A stretch of DNA of 64,000 nt from Hydra vulgaris (taxonomy: Eukaryota; Cnidaria; Hydrozoa; Anthoathecata; Hydridae), in the NCBI RefSeq assembly GCF_038396675.1, contig NC_088934.1, positions 43,954,001-44,018,000 of the forward strand, read 5' to 3'. The notes beneath the pieces were generated by a model, which ran no database searches, was not told the origin of the DNA, and saw only the letters and a list, made by a program, of their open reading frames with translations. This document shows positions 1 through 13,627 of this stretch, one piece after another. Every line of letters starts with the position of its first letter. The stretch's first letter is position 1. The position numbers were made by a program, and so were the translations under genes.

Positions 1-2100
1 TTTTTTTAGGATTTTCTTATTTTTCTTAAAGTAATGTTTATTTACATATTAAAAATGCTTTTAAAAGTTTTGAAAAATTTTTTTTGCTGAAATATATGTA
101 ATCTAATAGAATATATAGAATTATTATGTTTATTATAGTTTTCATTTTTTATTGTGTCTTTAACAACGTCAATAGTATGATATTTTTATTAACTTATTAT
201 TAAATACTTAATATATTATTTTTTTTAGTTTTGAAAAAGAAAAAACAATTTTATTTTATATTTAGCTCCCTTTTGTTTTAATTTTTTCAAGTTTAAAATA
301 AATTTATACGTTTTTTTATTTGCAAATAAATTTAGTGAATTAAATTGAGAAAAGTTTATTATTTAGTATCAATGGATAACAATCTACAATCATTAGGTCA
401 TTGCATATTAATTATCATTAATTTGCGTGACTTTGCAAATGTGTAAAAAATTGGTTTGAAGAAATAAAAATTTATTAAATTTCATAGGCATCTTTGATAT
501 CTAATGACTTATTTACTAGAATAAAAATTATTTGAAAATAAAACTTCCTTATATGACATATATCTCTTAAATTAGATGTTCGTTATTAAATAAAGATACA
601 AACGTCAACATTCATTAAAAAAACTTCCAGCTTAGAAATACTGGCTCCTCTTAGAAAAGTATTATTTTATTAAACACTTAATAAGAATAATTTTATATAT
701 AATTTTATATATTAACTGGATGTCATTCTTCTGGTAGTTTCCTCTTACAACCAATAAAATAATGTTTTTTTACTTAAACTGGTTGTCTTGAAAACAGTAA
801 GATAGTAAAAAACATGTCGGTCATTCCTTGTAAAATGATATGTTGTGTCTTTGAAATGATTGCTGCACCAAAAGAAGTTTTTATTTAAATATACAAAATT
901 TTTTATCTAGACCTATCCTGCAAAAATTGGTAAACAGCTTTTTATATCCTAAAATTTAACAGTGAAAGAATATATATTTTCAAATGTTACCATATTAAGC
1001 TTGAAATAAAAAATGAAATAAAAAAACTTAGAAATTACGTCCAAATTAATTGAAGTTTAAGACAAAATAGCAAATGTCTATTTTTACTAAATGCTTTTTC
1101 CACAAACTAACAGGTGTTCACTTGAAATCTGGAATAATTTTAAATGGTCATAACACATTTAATGTTATATATATTTCTTTAAATACTAAACTTTTAAAAA
1201 AAGACCATTTAAGACTTAATTAAGAAAATATTCATTGATTTTCAATTATTTCTTTTTATAGAATCTAGTCGAGACTTTATTGATTTAGAAAGACGTTTTA
1301 CAGGTTCTTAGTCGATTTTTAAAAACAATAATCTTTCTCTTGAGCTGTTCAGGATTTTCTGCTTGACATCCATTTTTATAAACTAATCCTTGATAAATCC
1401 TTGAAAACTAATAATTACTGAAAAATAATAATTTATTACAATAATTATAGCATAATTATATAACATGATACTATATATATAATTATATGACATAATACTA
1501 CATAAAATTATCTAATTATTTAACAATAAATTATATATATAATAATATAAAAACAATATAAAATTATATAACAATACAATATACAATAAAACTAATAATT
1601 TATAAACTAATTGCCTTATAAACTAAGAATTGATCAAAAATCCTCAGTGTGCCTTGATTTTAGAACAACAAAAAATTTCAATAAAGTGTTCCACATTTAG
1701 TCTTTGCCATTAGTTTTTGATTATCAGTTCCAACTTGAATTTTCATTTTCTTTCTTTTTTGAATATCGGACTTTCTTTTTATGATTTTATGAGCATATGA
1801 AGCTGAAATTCTGAATAACTAAGTGTTTTATGAAAGGATACACTATCATGCTGATCAGACATTAGTTTTAAGGCATACACTTTTTTCTGAGGCATTTTAA
1901 TAGCTCTTTTTTTTATCCATACTGTATATTAGGGTTATAACTTTTTAACTATTTGTAAAATAATTAATTTTCTGTCATAAATCAATGAACTTTTGCTCAA
2001 AAGTAATTAAAATTCTGATTAATTTTCAAAAAAAGTCACCCAAAACACAAAATTTTCAAAATGTTATAAAAGTAGTGTTTGCAGGCAGTAGCATTATGAC
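1..2100. other. AT-rich non-coding stretch
   Basis: This stretch is extremely AT-rich and has stop codons in every frame at short intervals. I could not recognise a gene, RNA or mobile-element terminus in it. A run of ATTATATA-type words lies around 1440-1600. Confidence 0.6.
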
Positions 2101-2101
2101 T

Positions 2102-2230
2102 TTCTGAAGCCTAGAATTTTTTTGAACCTTATGGAACTTTCTGGAATTTTCTGGACTGTTCTGGATGTTTTTAGAAATCTCTGAAACTTTCTAGAGCTTT
2201 CTGCAGTCTTCTAGAAGTTTATGGAAATTA
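2102..2230 (+). promoter_or_regulatory. Heat-shock-element-like array
   Basis: From 2134 the sequence reads GAA-ct-TTC-tg-GAA-tt-TTC-tg-GAc, that is alternating nGAAn/nTTCn pentamers at exact 5-bp spacing. Further TTC/GAA units follow to about 2226, including a TTC-ta-GAA pair near 2209. Contiguous inverted nGAAn pentamers are the established binding site of heat-shock factor. The array lies just upstream of a TATA-like box and a decayed open reading frame, which suggests a stress-responsive promoter. Binding is inferred. Confidence 0.5.
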
Positions 2231-2240
2231 GTAAGATTTA

Positions 2241-2250
2241 GACTATAAAA
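2241..2250 (+). promoter_or_regulatory. TATA-box-like sequence
   Basis: GACTATAAAA lies about 15 bp after the heat-shock-element-like array and about 130 bp before the first ATG of the following decayed reading frame. Position and sequence fit a core promoter. Confidence 0.4.
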
Positions 2251-2377
2251 GCTGTATTCATTTTATATACGAATCTGTATTCGCCAGTTGTTAGTCAAAT
2301 AATATAGAAGTACAATAGCACTTATATTTATTATTATTACCTTAAAGAAATACATTCAAGTAATATCTTCTATCATA

Positions 2378-3540
2378 ATGTCTTATAAGAAAAGTGCAAA
2401 GGATAGTTTGGGTATACAACTGAGAAGGCTGCTAGTTCAAAAACTATCCCCATCCATAAGAAGAAAAAGGTTCTTGAAGCCTACTTTAACAACAGTAAAA
2501 GCAGCAATGTCAACATCCAAATTAGAGTCTAGGGTAGAATGTCACAGACCTTCACAGTCTGGTATATTCAGTTCAAGTATTAAAGAAGCTGTTAACCTTA
2601 TAAAATAAATAAAGAAATTATATTTAGAAAGCTGGCCACTACACTTTGATAGTAAATGTATTAGTTGCCAAGAATATCAAGTGTTAGTGTTGAAGAATAA
2701 ACAAAGAGAAGTTGAGTTACAAGCACTAGATCTACCAAATGGAAAAGCAGATACCTTTGTTAAAGGTATAACAGCTATTTTCAATAAATATAGTTTATGG
2801 AAGAGTATATAGATAATTGTAGTGGATTTGCGAATGTAAACACTGGAAGGAATGGAATTGTCTGTCAGTTACAAAGACGTTTTACTAAAAAGAAACTGGA
2901 AGAACTATAATTCATTGGTTGTCAACATCATGTTCTTGACTGAGTTTGTCATGTAGTAATGGATGAAGAATTTGTAGAAAACAATGTCTCCCAATATCAA
3001 ATATCAATTTATCCTGAAACTTGTAAAGTACTACAAACAGCTCAGAAAGAATTTTAAAAATGGTAATGGAGTGATTGCTGAAACAGCAGGATGGCATGAT
3101 GATATGAAATTTTTATTTTATTTAACTGGTTTTCAACTTTTTTTTTGAAGAATCTGGAGTATTTCCCAAAGTGAGGTTTCAGAAAATACCTAAATTAAAT
3201 AATGCAAGATAGAATTCCTAAGCAACACTAGCTCTTTTAGCATTTATTCTTCTACTAGAAAAAAGAGACTCATTACTCAACATTTGTAGAATTATCTCTT
3301 ACAGATGGGTGGACCATTGATTTACTAACCAAATATGGAATGCAGATCGTTATCGGGAGCTATGTAGCAGCTTGCACGGTCATGAAAAAGCATTAAACTC
3401 AGTGAAAAAGTTTTGAAATCAGGAACCATTAAGACTGGAAATTCCCAGAACAAATCAAGATCTTTTGATATCTGTAAAAATAACCATCAGCTTAGATTTA
3501 TTTTTTCTAACAAAGCATAAGAATTGTATATTTCGCTTTA
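2378..3540 (+). pseudogene. Decayed transposase-like gene of unassigned superfamily
   Basis: The first ATG at 2378 opens a 76-codon frame, and coding-like sequence continues after it in shifting frames. Around 2830-2950 one can read a block NTGRNGIVCQLQRRF, then FIGCQHHVLD with stops between. This combination (an NTG-RNG-x-QLQR block followed by CQHHVLD) resembles, from memory, uncharacterised transposase-like proteins widespread in arthropod and cnidarian genomes. I cannot name the superfamily. A later block around 3270-3470 reads roughly as RWVDHLT then RYRELCSSLHGHEKALNSVKKF. Several in-frame stops and frame changes make it a relic. It directly follows the promoter-like segment at 2102-2250. 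Confidence 0.45.
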
Positions 3541-3964
3541 ATTAAGCTGAATACAACACAATATTTTTTTGAAACATACAGTAATTTTTCGTACTAGTAG
3601 AATTATTTAAGATTATAATTTTATATTTATTAGTAACTTCGAGTGTTATGATGTAACAATAACTGTTAAATACTTAAAAACTACATCATAACTCTCCAAT
3701 TTATAAAATTAGAATTAAAAAATAACAATCACAAAATTATTTGAAGTTTTATCCATACGCATATACGGTAAATTCGAATTTTTGGTTCGTGGGTGACCTT
3801 TTTCAACAAGAAAATCGAATTAATGTTTTTTTCATTACTTTTGTACAGATAATTCATTAATTTATGATCCAGGAACATGGGGCCACATGAAAAAAAATGA
3901 AAAAACAACAACAAACCTTTGAACAAATTTCCTAAAAAAAACTTTGTTTACCCTAGTTTATGGA

Positions 3965-4105
3965 ACTGCAAATACATTTAAATCAAATACAAATACAAAT
4001 ATTTAAGTAATTTTTTTTATTAAATACAATACGAATACAAATACGCCAAAATAGCTCATTTTTACCAAATTCAAATACAAATACGTATTTGACTCCAAAC
4101 TTGGT
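3965..4105. repeat. ATACAA-rich degenerate repeat
   Basis: AAATACAAATACAA-type hexamer words recur here, ending near AAATACGTATTTG. Such words occur in the terminal regions of some hAT-type elements, but I found no partner terminus. The surrounding 3541-4388 otherwise shows no gene. Confidence 0.3.
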
Positions 4106-4388
4106 TAAGGTGGGTTTGACATCATTTGTTCTTTTAATGACATAACATATATTTTAACTTTAAGTTTTAACTTAAAGGATTTAACTATATCATTATTCTA
4201 TTTACGCTAAATGATGTTTGATTGTTATTACATATACATTTTAAATGTTTTTTTTTAATGAGTTCTGTATAATTTGTTTATTTTAAATGCATTTTAAAGA
4301 AATGGGTATTATTTTTTAAGTTATTCTTAAGCCATCCGTAGTCAAGGGCGTTAAATGCTTATACTTACCTCAGTAACTTCGAATTATT

Positions 4389-4401
4389 TTTTTTATTCTT
4401 G

Positions 4402-4480
<79 letters not shown>

Positions 4481-4493
4481 ACAAGAATAAAAT
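4389..4493. repeat. (TA)n tract bounded by inverted repeats
   Basis: A (TA)n core is flanked by exact inverted arms: TTTTATTCTTGTTATATA on the left (4391-4408) and its reverse complement on the right (4475-4492). The whole unit is one long potential hairpin of about 105 bp. Confidence 0.65.
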
Positions 4494-4580
4494 CTCTATA
4501 TATTTTTTTTTACTAATTTATTATTGCTCTGTTCTTTAAGAACATTGAGCACTGTATTTGTAAAATACACTGACATAATT

Positions 4581-4899
<319 letters not shown>

Positions 4900-5246
4900 T
4901 ATTTTAATTTATTTATAAATATTTATTTAAATATTTTTAGTGGCTTGGACGTACCTAGTTTACTGAGTGAATACAATATGCTACCCATATCTATGCTGAA
5001 TTCTAGTTATTCTGGTGCTGCAAGTGCGTTTGTTATAGCCTATGCATGTCATACCGCTATACTTCCGTTCCGAGCATTTATAACCATATTCTGTACACCG
5101 CTTATCGTTAAAAGGTTTCATGTTTTAGGGATTTTTTCCCAAAAAATTAAATAACTTTGATGTTTTCGGAAAGATAAGAAAATCTCAAGTTTTTACTACG
5201 AATATATTTATTATATTTATAGAATTTGAAATTCTTTTTATAATGT

Positions 5247-5432
5247 CAGTGGTGTAGCTACAAATTCCTTACCCCCCTTCCGTCCTTCTTATCCGCAATA
5301 TTTTCATTGGAAGCCCCAATGAAAATTTTCTTAAGAAAAATCTGTGCATTATTGAAAGGATTTTAAAAAGATCCTGTAACCCTCTTTCCTCCGTTTTTTG
5401 CAGGGGTGTGCTCCCCTCTAGTTACAGCACTG
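5247..5432. mobile_element. 186-bp hAT-type non-autonomous element
   Basis: The left end reads CAGTGGTGTAGCTA and the right end, reverse-complemented, CAGTGCTGTAACTA. Such CAG-starting imperfect terminal inverted repeats are typical of hAT elements. The flanks are TATAATGT (5239-5246) and TATAATAT (5433-5440), an 8-bp direct repeat with one mismatch, which is the hAT target-duplication length. There is no coding capacity. It presumably depended on a transposase encoded elsewhere. Confidence 0.7.
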
Positions 5433-5661
5433 TATAATATGGAAACAGGAGATATTTACTTATTATTTCTCAGTAGAAACGTTATATAATAGATCACGTT
5501 GTTTTTTCGTAAATGTTTAGAATTTAATGACTGAAAATAAGAATTGAATGGAACTTATAAATAAATAAGTTATTATATAATTATGGCGTTACCAAAAAAG
5601 TTCATTAGAATGGATATAAAAGTATTAGTTCAATTTATAATTTGTCGGGGATTGTGCAAAT

Positions 5662-6148
<487 letters not shown>

Positions 6149-7104
6149 GTTAGTATTTATTGCTGTAACTGGATTAACCAGTGAGAATGCTTTTAAGCAC
6201 ACTGTGACAGCCGCTTCAATCGATTGTTGTTCGTCCAACAGTCGAATACTCCTTTAAAGGAGTTTACAGACGATGATTTTACTAGTTTCAAGGGCAATGA
6301 GTTCCATAAGTTTGCCGATCTATTGTAAAAGAAATTATGCCTTTGCAGATTTTTTGTTGTTTCCCTGTAATACTTGCAACAGTGATCTCTAATATGATTT
6401 TGAACAGTTTGTATGTTATGTTCTGTTTTATTAATGTTGTTCATTATTTTAAATAGTTGGATCGTATCACCTCTTTCTCTTCGTTTAGTTAGAGTTGTCA
6501 ATTTAAAAAATTTTAATCGGTCTTCATAACTGAAAAACCTAATTAATTTAATCAGTTTGGTGGCTCGACGCTGAACTTGTTCAATTACTTTACCTTTTTG
6601 GTACGGGGACCATACTGGAACTCTAGAAATGGACGAATAAAGGTTACGTATAGTGATTAAAGTAAATGACAGTCCAATCTTGCAAACGATTTTTTAATTC
6701 GACCTAACATTCTATTTGCATTATTTGTTACAGAAATAACTTGATCTTTCCACTTGAGATTTTTAGAAAATATTACACCTAGATCTTTTACGCTGTTTGA
6801 TTCTGGTAGTTTTATGCCATTAATATATAGAGGATTCTTTTTGTTGTTTACTCCATAGTGCATTACTACACATTTATCAACATTAAACTTTAAAAGCCAG
6901 TCTTCTGTCCATTTAAATGATGTATTTAAATCCCTCTGAATTTTAGAACTAAGCCATTAATACCATATGCATTTAATTTAGCAAAGAGTCTCTTGTGAGG
7001 AACACTATCGAAAGCTTTAGCAAAGTCTAGCATTACTACATCAACAGGTATACCATCACCGTTGCACGAAGAAATAAAGTCAATAGTCTCTAACAAATTT
7101 GTGG
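6149..7104 (-). pseudogene. CR1/L2-like LINE reverse transcriptase, 3' part
   Basis: Reading leftward, the sequence encodes in pieces the end of a non-LTR reverse transcriptase. Near 7100-6990 one reads DVVMLDFAKAFDSVPHKRL (palm motif A region). Then comes a segment at 6657-6863 with KDLGVIFSKNLKWKDQV, and then 6193-6501 with the C-terminal tail ending [20 protein letters not shown]. Frame changes and stops separate the pieces. The C-terminal pattern and a GCGGCTGTC-AGTGTG word in the 3' untranslated part match the LINE at 38-41.9 kb (ACGGCTGTCTAAGTGTG), so the two are related. Its 5' side is cut off at the (TA)n at 7105 and its 3' side ends in the (TA)n at 6148. Confidence 0.8.
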
Positions 7105-7238
<134 letters not shown>

Positions 7239-7944
7239 GGGTCCTTTAAACTCTCTTTAGATAAAAAGTGTTATCTTACAGTTTTTCATGTGATTGGGAA
7301 ACTTAATAAACCTATGCCCGATTTAAGCTCAATTGTGGACTAAATACAATATTAAGTATTTGCTTAAGTCTCTTTTTCTATTTAACGGGTCCCTAATATT
7401 TAAAAAGATTTCTTTAACTCAAATGGTACTCAAATGAATCAAAATTTTAAAATTAACTTTAAATATAGTTTTGTTATTATACATACTAACGTTTAAGTTA
7501 ATATCAATTTGATATAAATTTATCATACGGAGGGCCGATTTTACGATGTTTGGGTGGGGGTTTTATCTAATTTCATAACTCCAATTTCTAGTTCAATCTA
7601 AAAAAGAGAAGAGAAAATTATCTTATGAAGCTTTATGTAAAAAATGACAATCATTTGACTATCAACACTATCATCTGCGATATAGATCTTGATAGCTATA
7701 CTGAGAAAATTCATAATGACGCCAAACCACCTAATAATAAGTCTACTATTTTTAAATATTATCAACACGATATTTATAAAGCAGAGTTTTAAACTTTTGC
7801 CTTATAATTAATTCAGCACAAAACTAAATTGAACTATCGAACTTGAAAAAATAAGCTTCACTTATCTAACTTTAGACAAACAAAAAAATTTTTCTTCAAG
7901 TCTTACCTTAAAAAAAATTCTTTTGTTCGTCTTATTCTTTTCTT

Positions 7945-8380
7945 AACTCTTATTCAGCGTGGCTGTTGTCAGGGCCGTCCCTTAAAGGTCTCTTATTTAA
8001 AGGGTAAGGGGGGAGGTATGTATTTTTTGCCATATAGAGACACACACAAAGGGTCCTCGATATTTCACATTTGCCAACTATACTTCAAAACTTGTCTATT
8101 GAAATGCTAAATGTACAAATGTGCTAATTCAAATGCATATATAACAGCTGGGGAGGGGGGGGGGGATCTAACAAAAATGAAAATTATTATTTTTTGTTTA
8201 TTTATTAATAGCTATTCATAAAACTGTTGTCTGGAATGAACTAATTTCAATTAGTCTATTCCAGACAACAATTATTCCATTATTATTCTATTATCTAACA
8301 ATATCCTAGTTAGTCATTTCTAGAAATAACTTTCATTTTGGTTAGACTGGCTTTTAACAACAACCACGCTGAATAAAAGA
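7945..8380. mobile_element. Possible MITE with ~23-bp inverted ends
   Basis: TCTTATTCAGCGTGGCTGTT at the left (from 7948) and AACAACCACGCTGAATAAAA at the right (about 8358-8378) are near-perfect inverted repeats about 430 bp apart. A CAGGGCCGTCCCTTAAAGG stretch directly follows the left arm and a poly-G run lies at 8150-8165. No coding capacity and no clear target duplication were found. Confidence 0.35.
8226..8270. repeat. Short-loop palindrome
   Basis: GTTGTCTGGAATGAACTA and TAGTCTATTCCAGACAAC form a near-perfect hairpin inside the possible MITE. Confidence 0.6.
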
Positions 8381-9170
8381 AGCCAAAATACAAAACTTAG
8401 AATAGAATTGCAAAATGCAGAGCTATTTCCAAAGCAAGAATAATAAACCAGACAGTCTTTTAAAAAAACTTTTAAATAACTGATCAAGGTTAATTAAAAA
8501 AAAAAAAAATTAAAGTTGAAAACGTAAAAGTAATTAACTTAAAAAATTTTTATAACTTTTCATAACCACAACAACCGCTTATTTTAATTTAATTAATATA
8601 GCGAATTTAGTAGGATGGTTCAAAAAAGCACACATTTAAAATTATATGGTCGATTGTGAAGAAAAGTGTCTTGATGTTATTTTATCATACTGATGAAATA
8701 ACATCAAGTTCTTTTTTTTTCAGTAAAATTTTGTTCACAATATTTAAACAACCAGGTTCCAATCACATATCAGGCCTTTAGCAAGCTTTTTGTTTTTGTT
8801 TGAGAATTTAACTTTATGTAAATTTTGAGCAACCTCCCCAATTTTTTGAGGGATTTAAAATATTATCTTTACTTAAGTTATAAGTTCGTCTGACAATCAA
8901 ATGACGATCAAATCTGTTCCTCATTCAAAATTTCAGAGCGAAAGTTAAACTCTTTTTTCTTGAATCAAATGAAGCGGACTTAAATTTGTCGAAGAATAAC
9001 GAAGAAAATTAATTTTTAGAAGTGACTTTAGTCTACAAGATCATTTGTATTTTTTAAACAATATTATAATATTGTTCAAATTATTCTTATTTTTATTATT
9101 ATTAATTTGATAATTATCAAATTATTTTTTTTTTCAAATTTAATTTCGTCATTGACTTTTTTTTATTATT
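8381..9170. other. AT-rich non-coding stretch
   Basis: No gene or mobile-element end is recognisable between the possible MITE and the large transposon that starts at 9171. Confidence 0.5.
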
Positions 9171-9659
9171 GGGGCATTCCACGTCAAGTGGAACCACCCA
9201 TCTGACATCACTGACTCGGATTTTGATGAAAATTGGCTCACATGTTGGGCATATGGACAGAAGAAAAACATGTAAATTTTTTTGACTTAGGTCAATTATT
9301 TTCTGAGACCTTTCAAAGTTTTGACCTTTTCACTTGACCTTGGTTATTTAAAACGTCATAACTTTTTTGCTATTATACTTAGGAAGTTGATTTTGGTGGC
9401 AAACAGAAGCTCTTGCATAGACAAATAACTTTGTGTCTATACAAAAAAGTGATAAGTTCAATAAAAAAAAAGTTATTGGTCATTTGGTCATTTGACCTTT
9501 GACCCTGGTCGATGGCAAAGGTCAAAAGTCATAATTTTTTTTTTTTACAGATTGCTTTTTTTATTGTGGATGTCCCATGAAAAAATCTTTTTGGGATTCC
9601 CATAAACAGCTTTGGGAATAATATTAAAGTATAAATAGGTTCTAAAAATTTAATATTTA
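9171..9659. repeat. Left terminal inverted repeat of the 4-kb transposon
   Basis: Inverted copy of 12728-13226 with scattered mismatches. It contains many TGACC/GGTCA hexamers, including TGACCTTTGACCCT, the reverse complement of an AGGGTCAAAGGTCA DR1 nuclear-receptor site. Confidence 0.9.
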
Positions 9660-9767
9660 AATACCTTAAAATTATACAGTATTTTAAGGTAATTTATTGA
9701 GTTTAGGCCCTAGGTTATATAATAGCTACCATATACCAATATACTATGATTTGGTGATACTTGGCCC

Positions 9768-9899
<132 letters not shown>

Positions 9900-10030
9900 G
9901 AAAAGTAACAAAAAGGCTTTATTTAGCAGTTTTAGCTACATGGCAGTACAGTACGGAATGCAGTATAATATTTAAACCATTACCATTGCAATACATATTT
10001 GCTAATAATAAATTAAAAAAGCTATAATAT

Positions 10031-10363
10031 TTAACGATGATGCAAGTTAAGTGCTTTGGTTACTCCTTCAGACTTTTTAGAAGTAATGAAGTATGACCAA
10101 CCAGTTGTAGTTTTGGGTTCGACTGCTAGCAAAAGATCATTCAAATCAATGGTAAAAATATTTGGAGGGTCTCTGAAGGAGAAAAATTGATTTGAACCAT
10201 GAGGGTGAAGAAAGTTAATGGTTACTTCTCTTTTTTCTGGATTGCTTTCCAACACACAACCTATCCACCAATGTTCATCATACTCTACAACCATGTAACC
10301 AGTAATTGAACTGAAGTTGAGCTGGCTAACATTCTGTGACGTAATTTTTTCAATTCTAGACAC
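10031..10363 (-). pseudogene. C-terminal segment of the 4-kb transposon protein
   Basis: A 110-codon open stretch downstream of the main transposase frame and in a different frame. It reads VSQLNFSSITGYMVVEYDEHWWIGCVLE, then a segment with FSFRDPPNIFTIDLNDLL. The VVEYDEHWWIGCV part resembles a small barrel-type domain often seen at the C-terminus of such cnidarian transposase-like proteins. It is probably the end of the same protein, separated by a frameshift or by decayed coding sequence at 10364-10470. Confidence 0.5.
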
Positions 10364-10470
10364 AGAACTGGAACTATAATCTTGTACTTGAAGTTCATTC
10401 GTGGATAATAGTTTGAAGCAATAAAGTTTTTGGGTAACAGGGATCGATTTAGCATTCGGAAATCTTTCCT

Positions 10471-12243
10471 TTAATATTGTGGATTCGATTTGCCAATCAT
10501 TTGCAGTGAGGTATTCAAAGGAAATGCCATGGATATTTCTTTAGCAAAAGTATATAATTGATAAGTAGTCATTATTTGGTCATGGTATGGACGTTGTAAG
10601 CTTGCTTTTGCCGCTTTACGTTTAACAGTTCCTCCAACTCCATCACAAGGGCCCTTACCATGACTTGTGGCAAATAAATGCCATTTGGCTGGAATACCAA
10701 AATCCTCTTTGTGATAACACAGATTTATGAAATTTTTGCAGTTTTTGTATTGTGCTGCACAGCCATCACTAAAATATGCTATTTTTAATACCTCAAATTT
10801 CACTTTAAAAAAATTAATTAGTTTACGCTGAAAAAGATAAACTGCAATTGTGTCATAAGTATTACATTCCAAAAGCAGCACAAAACTTCCATGACATAAA
10901 TTTCCTTCATATTTATAATAAAAAACAAAAGGATGTAAAGTTGCTTGATTATTTGTCCAATGATATCCCTGTGCTGCATCTTGTATAATAAATGCATAAT
11001 TTTCTGAAAAATCACCGATAACCAGAAATTCTCCATCTGATAAATTGTCTTTTTTCCAGTCTAAATATTTTGCCTGCTCTTGAGCAATAAAATCATGCCT
11101 AGTAAGTGTTTTCAAACTCCCTAAAAATCTTTTAATAAATTCATCAGTGGACTGTATAAAGGTTTAAAGCTGGGACCTATTTGTTGTAGTCCACTGTTTA
11201 TACTCAATTTCTTCAACTTCTTTAATTTCAAAGCATTGTAACAGCCGTTCCTTTAGCATAGCAACTCCAGGGCAATTTTTACACTCGCCTAGCGGACATG
11301 CTGGCAAGGAAGGATTGCATTGGATTTTTGCCAAAGCATGTTTGTAGTTCTTAATAGGGGTTTCTAGTTTATCTTCTAGTTGTAAATCATCCATATGTGA
11401 TCCGACTATCATGAGTTTAACATTTTGATGAATGGTACATACACACACACAGTGAGTACCACTTGCTCCTGTAAAGACACATTCTTTTGGACGTAGTTCT
11501 GCAAACTTCGAAAACCCAATTCTGATATTTGGATACTTTTCTGAAAATAATTGATAAAGTTCCTTCAAATTACTTAAAACTAATCTTTTCTGAATATGTT
11601 TTCTTTCCCCATTTTCCATAATAGATAGAAAATCTTTTTTTCCAGGCATTACACGGCTAACAGTGTCAGAGTAATAAAACTCTTTTACCATATCTTTCAC
11701 ATGTACAGGTAGTGATTTCCCTTTTTTTGGGTTAGGGGTTGATAAAACACCTTTGGTTATTAAAACTTCTTTTGCTTGAGATACAAGTCGATGCGAACAA
11801 TTAAATTCTCTCATCACTTTTTGATTACTCCATTGAGCAACAAATATTGTCAAAATCATGATCTTTTCACTCTTACTTTGTGTTGATTTATACTTATCCT
11901 GAAGCACTTTAACAATGTCATCAGCACATGTGTTGGAAACTTTTTTTTTAGTTGTTTCGTATTAATCAATAGCATCTGAGTTAGTTGATAAAAGGTCTAA
12001 CTTCCTTTTTACAAGTTTTTTAAGCTTTTTCTTTTTCTCCGGAATATAACTTTTAACAGTTTGTAACTTGTGTTTATCCAAGGGTGGCTCACCCAGTAAC
12101 GACAAGGATTTATTATAAATAGAAATTTCTACTTCCTGGCACTGATAATTTTCATCTCCCTTGTCACTACAAATATCTTGAGATCTGGAACTGCCTTGAG
12201 AATCTGACTCTGTTTTACAATTTGTAAAATTTTTTATCATCAC
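10471..12243 (-). pseudogene. Transposase, unassigned superfamily, with two nonsense codons
   Basis: One reading frame runs leftward from 12243 to the stop at 10471 and is interrupted by only two TAA codons (near 11962-11964 and 11164-11166). The frame is the same on both sides, so each break is a single stop and not an indel. The middle part has a cysteine-rich segment around 11270-11300 (CPLGECKNCPG). The last 214 codons hold the probable RNase H-like core: an aspartate in VIGDFSENYAF, another in AYFSDGCAAQYKNCKNF, then WHLFATSHGKGPCDGVGGT and KRKAAKASLQRP. The order D...D...acidic fits a DDE/D-type nuclease, but this is inference. Proteins with the ATSHGK-PCDG-GGT-KR block are, from memory, common in cnidarian and insect genomes and usually labelled hypothetical. 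Confidence 0.7.
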
Positions 12244-12245
12244 AT

Positions 12246-12480
12246 AATCCTATTTCGGAAGGTAAGCCAGTGATCTTCTTTCGGCAAGTATTACATAATT
12301 TTGCTCCAGCCATAAGTTTTGAGGGATACATAGCTACTTGCCGACTAGTAGCTACCCTCAAGGTTTTATATTGTTTTTTCTTATGGTGTTGGAAAGGATC
12401 ATAACAATAGTGTTGTCTCTTCTTTAACTCTTTTACTTGTGCTTGAAATGCCGTTTTTAATCTAAATTTAATTTGAAAGT
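12246..12480 (-). pseudogene. N-terminal zinc-binding segment of the transposase
   Basis: Reading leftward one finds HYCYDPFQHHKKKQYKTLR, then MAGAKLCNTCRKKITGLP. The C-Y-DPF-HH and LCNTCRKK parts look like a zinc-binding N-terminus. It is one nucleotide out of frame with the downstream transposase near 12245. The coding sequence may continue upstream past 12480, but the 5' exon or start was not identified. Confidence 0.5.
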
Positions 12481-12727
12481 TGCTAAAAACTAATTCCTAA
12501 GTTGTCTTTTGATGACTAATTCAATGGAAATGAATTGATTATTTTAATATAAATATATATAGCTTTAAGCCTCATATAATTTAATACTGACTTAGTATGT
12601 ATTTATAGTACTAGTAATTAAATTACAACCTAGAAAATGAAAGAAAAAAAAGGAAATAGTTAATAATATATATTTACAATAGGCTATTTACAGAAAATGA
12701 CCTCAAAATATCGCATTTGTAAGGCCG

Positions 12728-13226
12728 ATAAATATTAAATTTTTAGAACCTACTTATACTTTAATATTATTCTCAAATCTGTTTATGGGAATCCCAAAAA
12801 GATTTTTTCATGGGACATCCACAATAGAAAAAGCAATCTGTAAAAAAAAAAAATTATGACTTTTGACCTTTGCCATTGACCAGGGTCAAAGGTCAAATGA
12901 CCAAATGACCAATAACTTTTTTTTTATTGAACTTATCACTTTTTTGTATAGACACAAAGTTATTTGTCTATGCAAGAGCTTCTGTTTGCCTCCAAAATCA
13001 ACTTCCTAAGTATAATAGCAAAAAAGTTATGACGTTTTAAATAACCAAGGTCAAGTGAAAAGGTCAAAACTTTGAAAGGTCTCAGAAAATAATTGACCTA
13101 AGTCAAAAAAATTTACATGTTTTTCTTCTGTCCATATGCCCAACATGTGAGCCAATTTTCATCAAAATCCGAGTCGGTGATGTTGAATTTGACCAAAAAG
13201 TGGTTTCACTTGACGTGGAAAGCCCC
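12728..13226. repeat. Right terminal inverted repeat of the 4-kb transposon
   Basis: Inverted partner of 9171-9659. Contains CCAGGGTCAAAGGTCAAATG, CCAAGGTCAAG and AAAAGGTCAAAAC, that is several AGGTCA hexamers, two of them spaced by one base (DR1). Confidence 0.9.
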
Positions 13227-13259
13227 GTTATTTATTTTATATTTATATCATTTATAGTA

Positions 13260-13472
<213 letters not shown>

Positions 13473-13627
13473 TTTGGTTCTTTTATGTTTACAATGTTGT
13501 GATTCTATATAACTGATACAAATTTACAATATTTATAAGATATATAATGGTAAGAGAGAAAAAATAAAGATCTCACAATTTTATAGAATACAAAAAATAT
13601 AACTGCAGGGTATCATTAATATTAAAA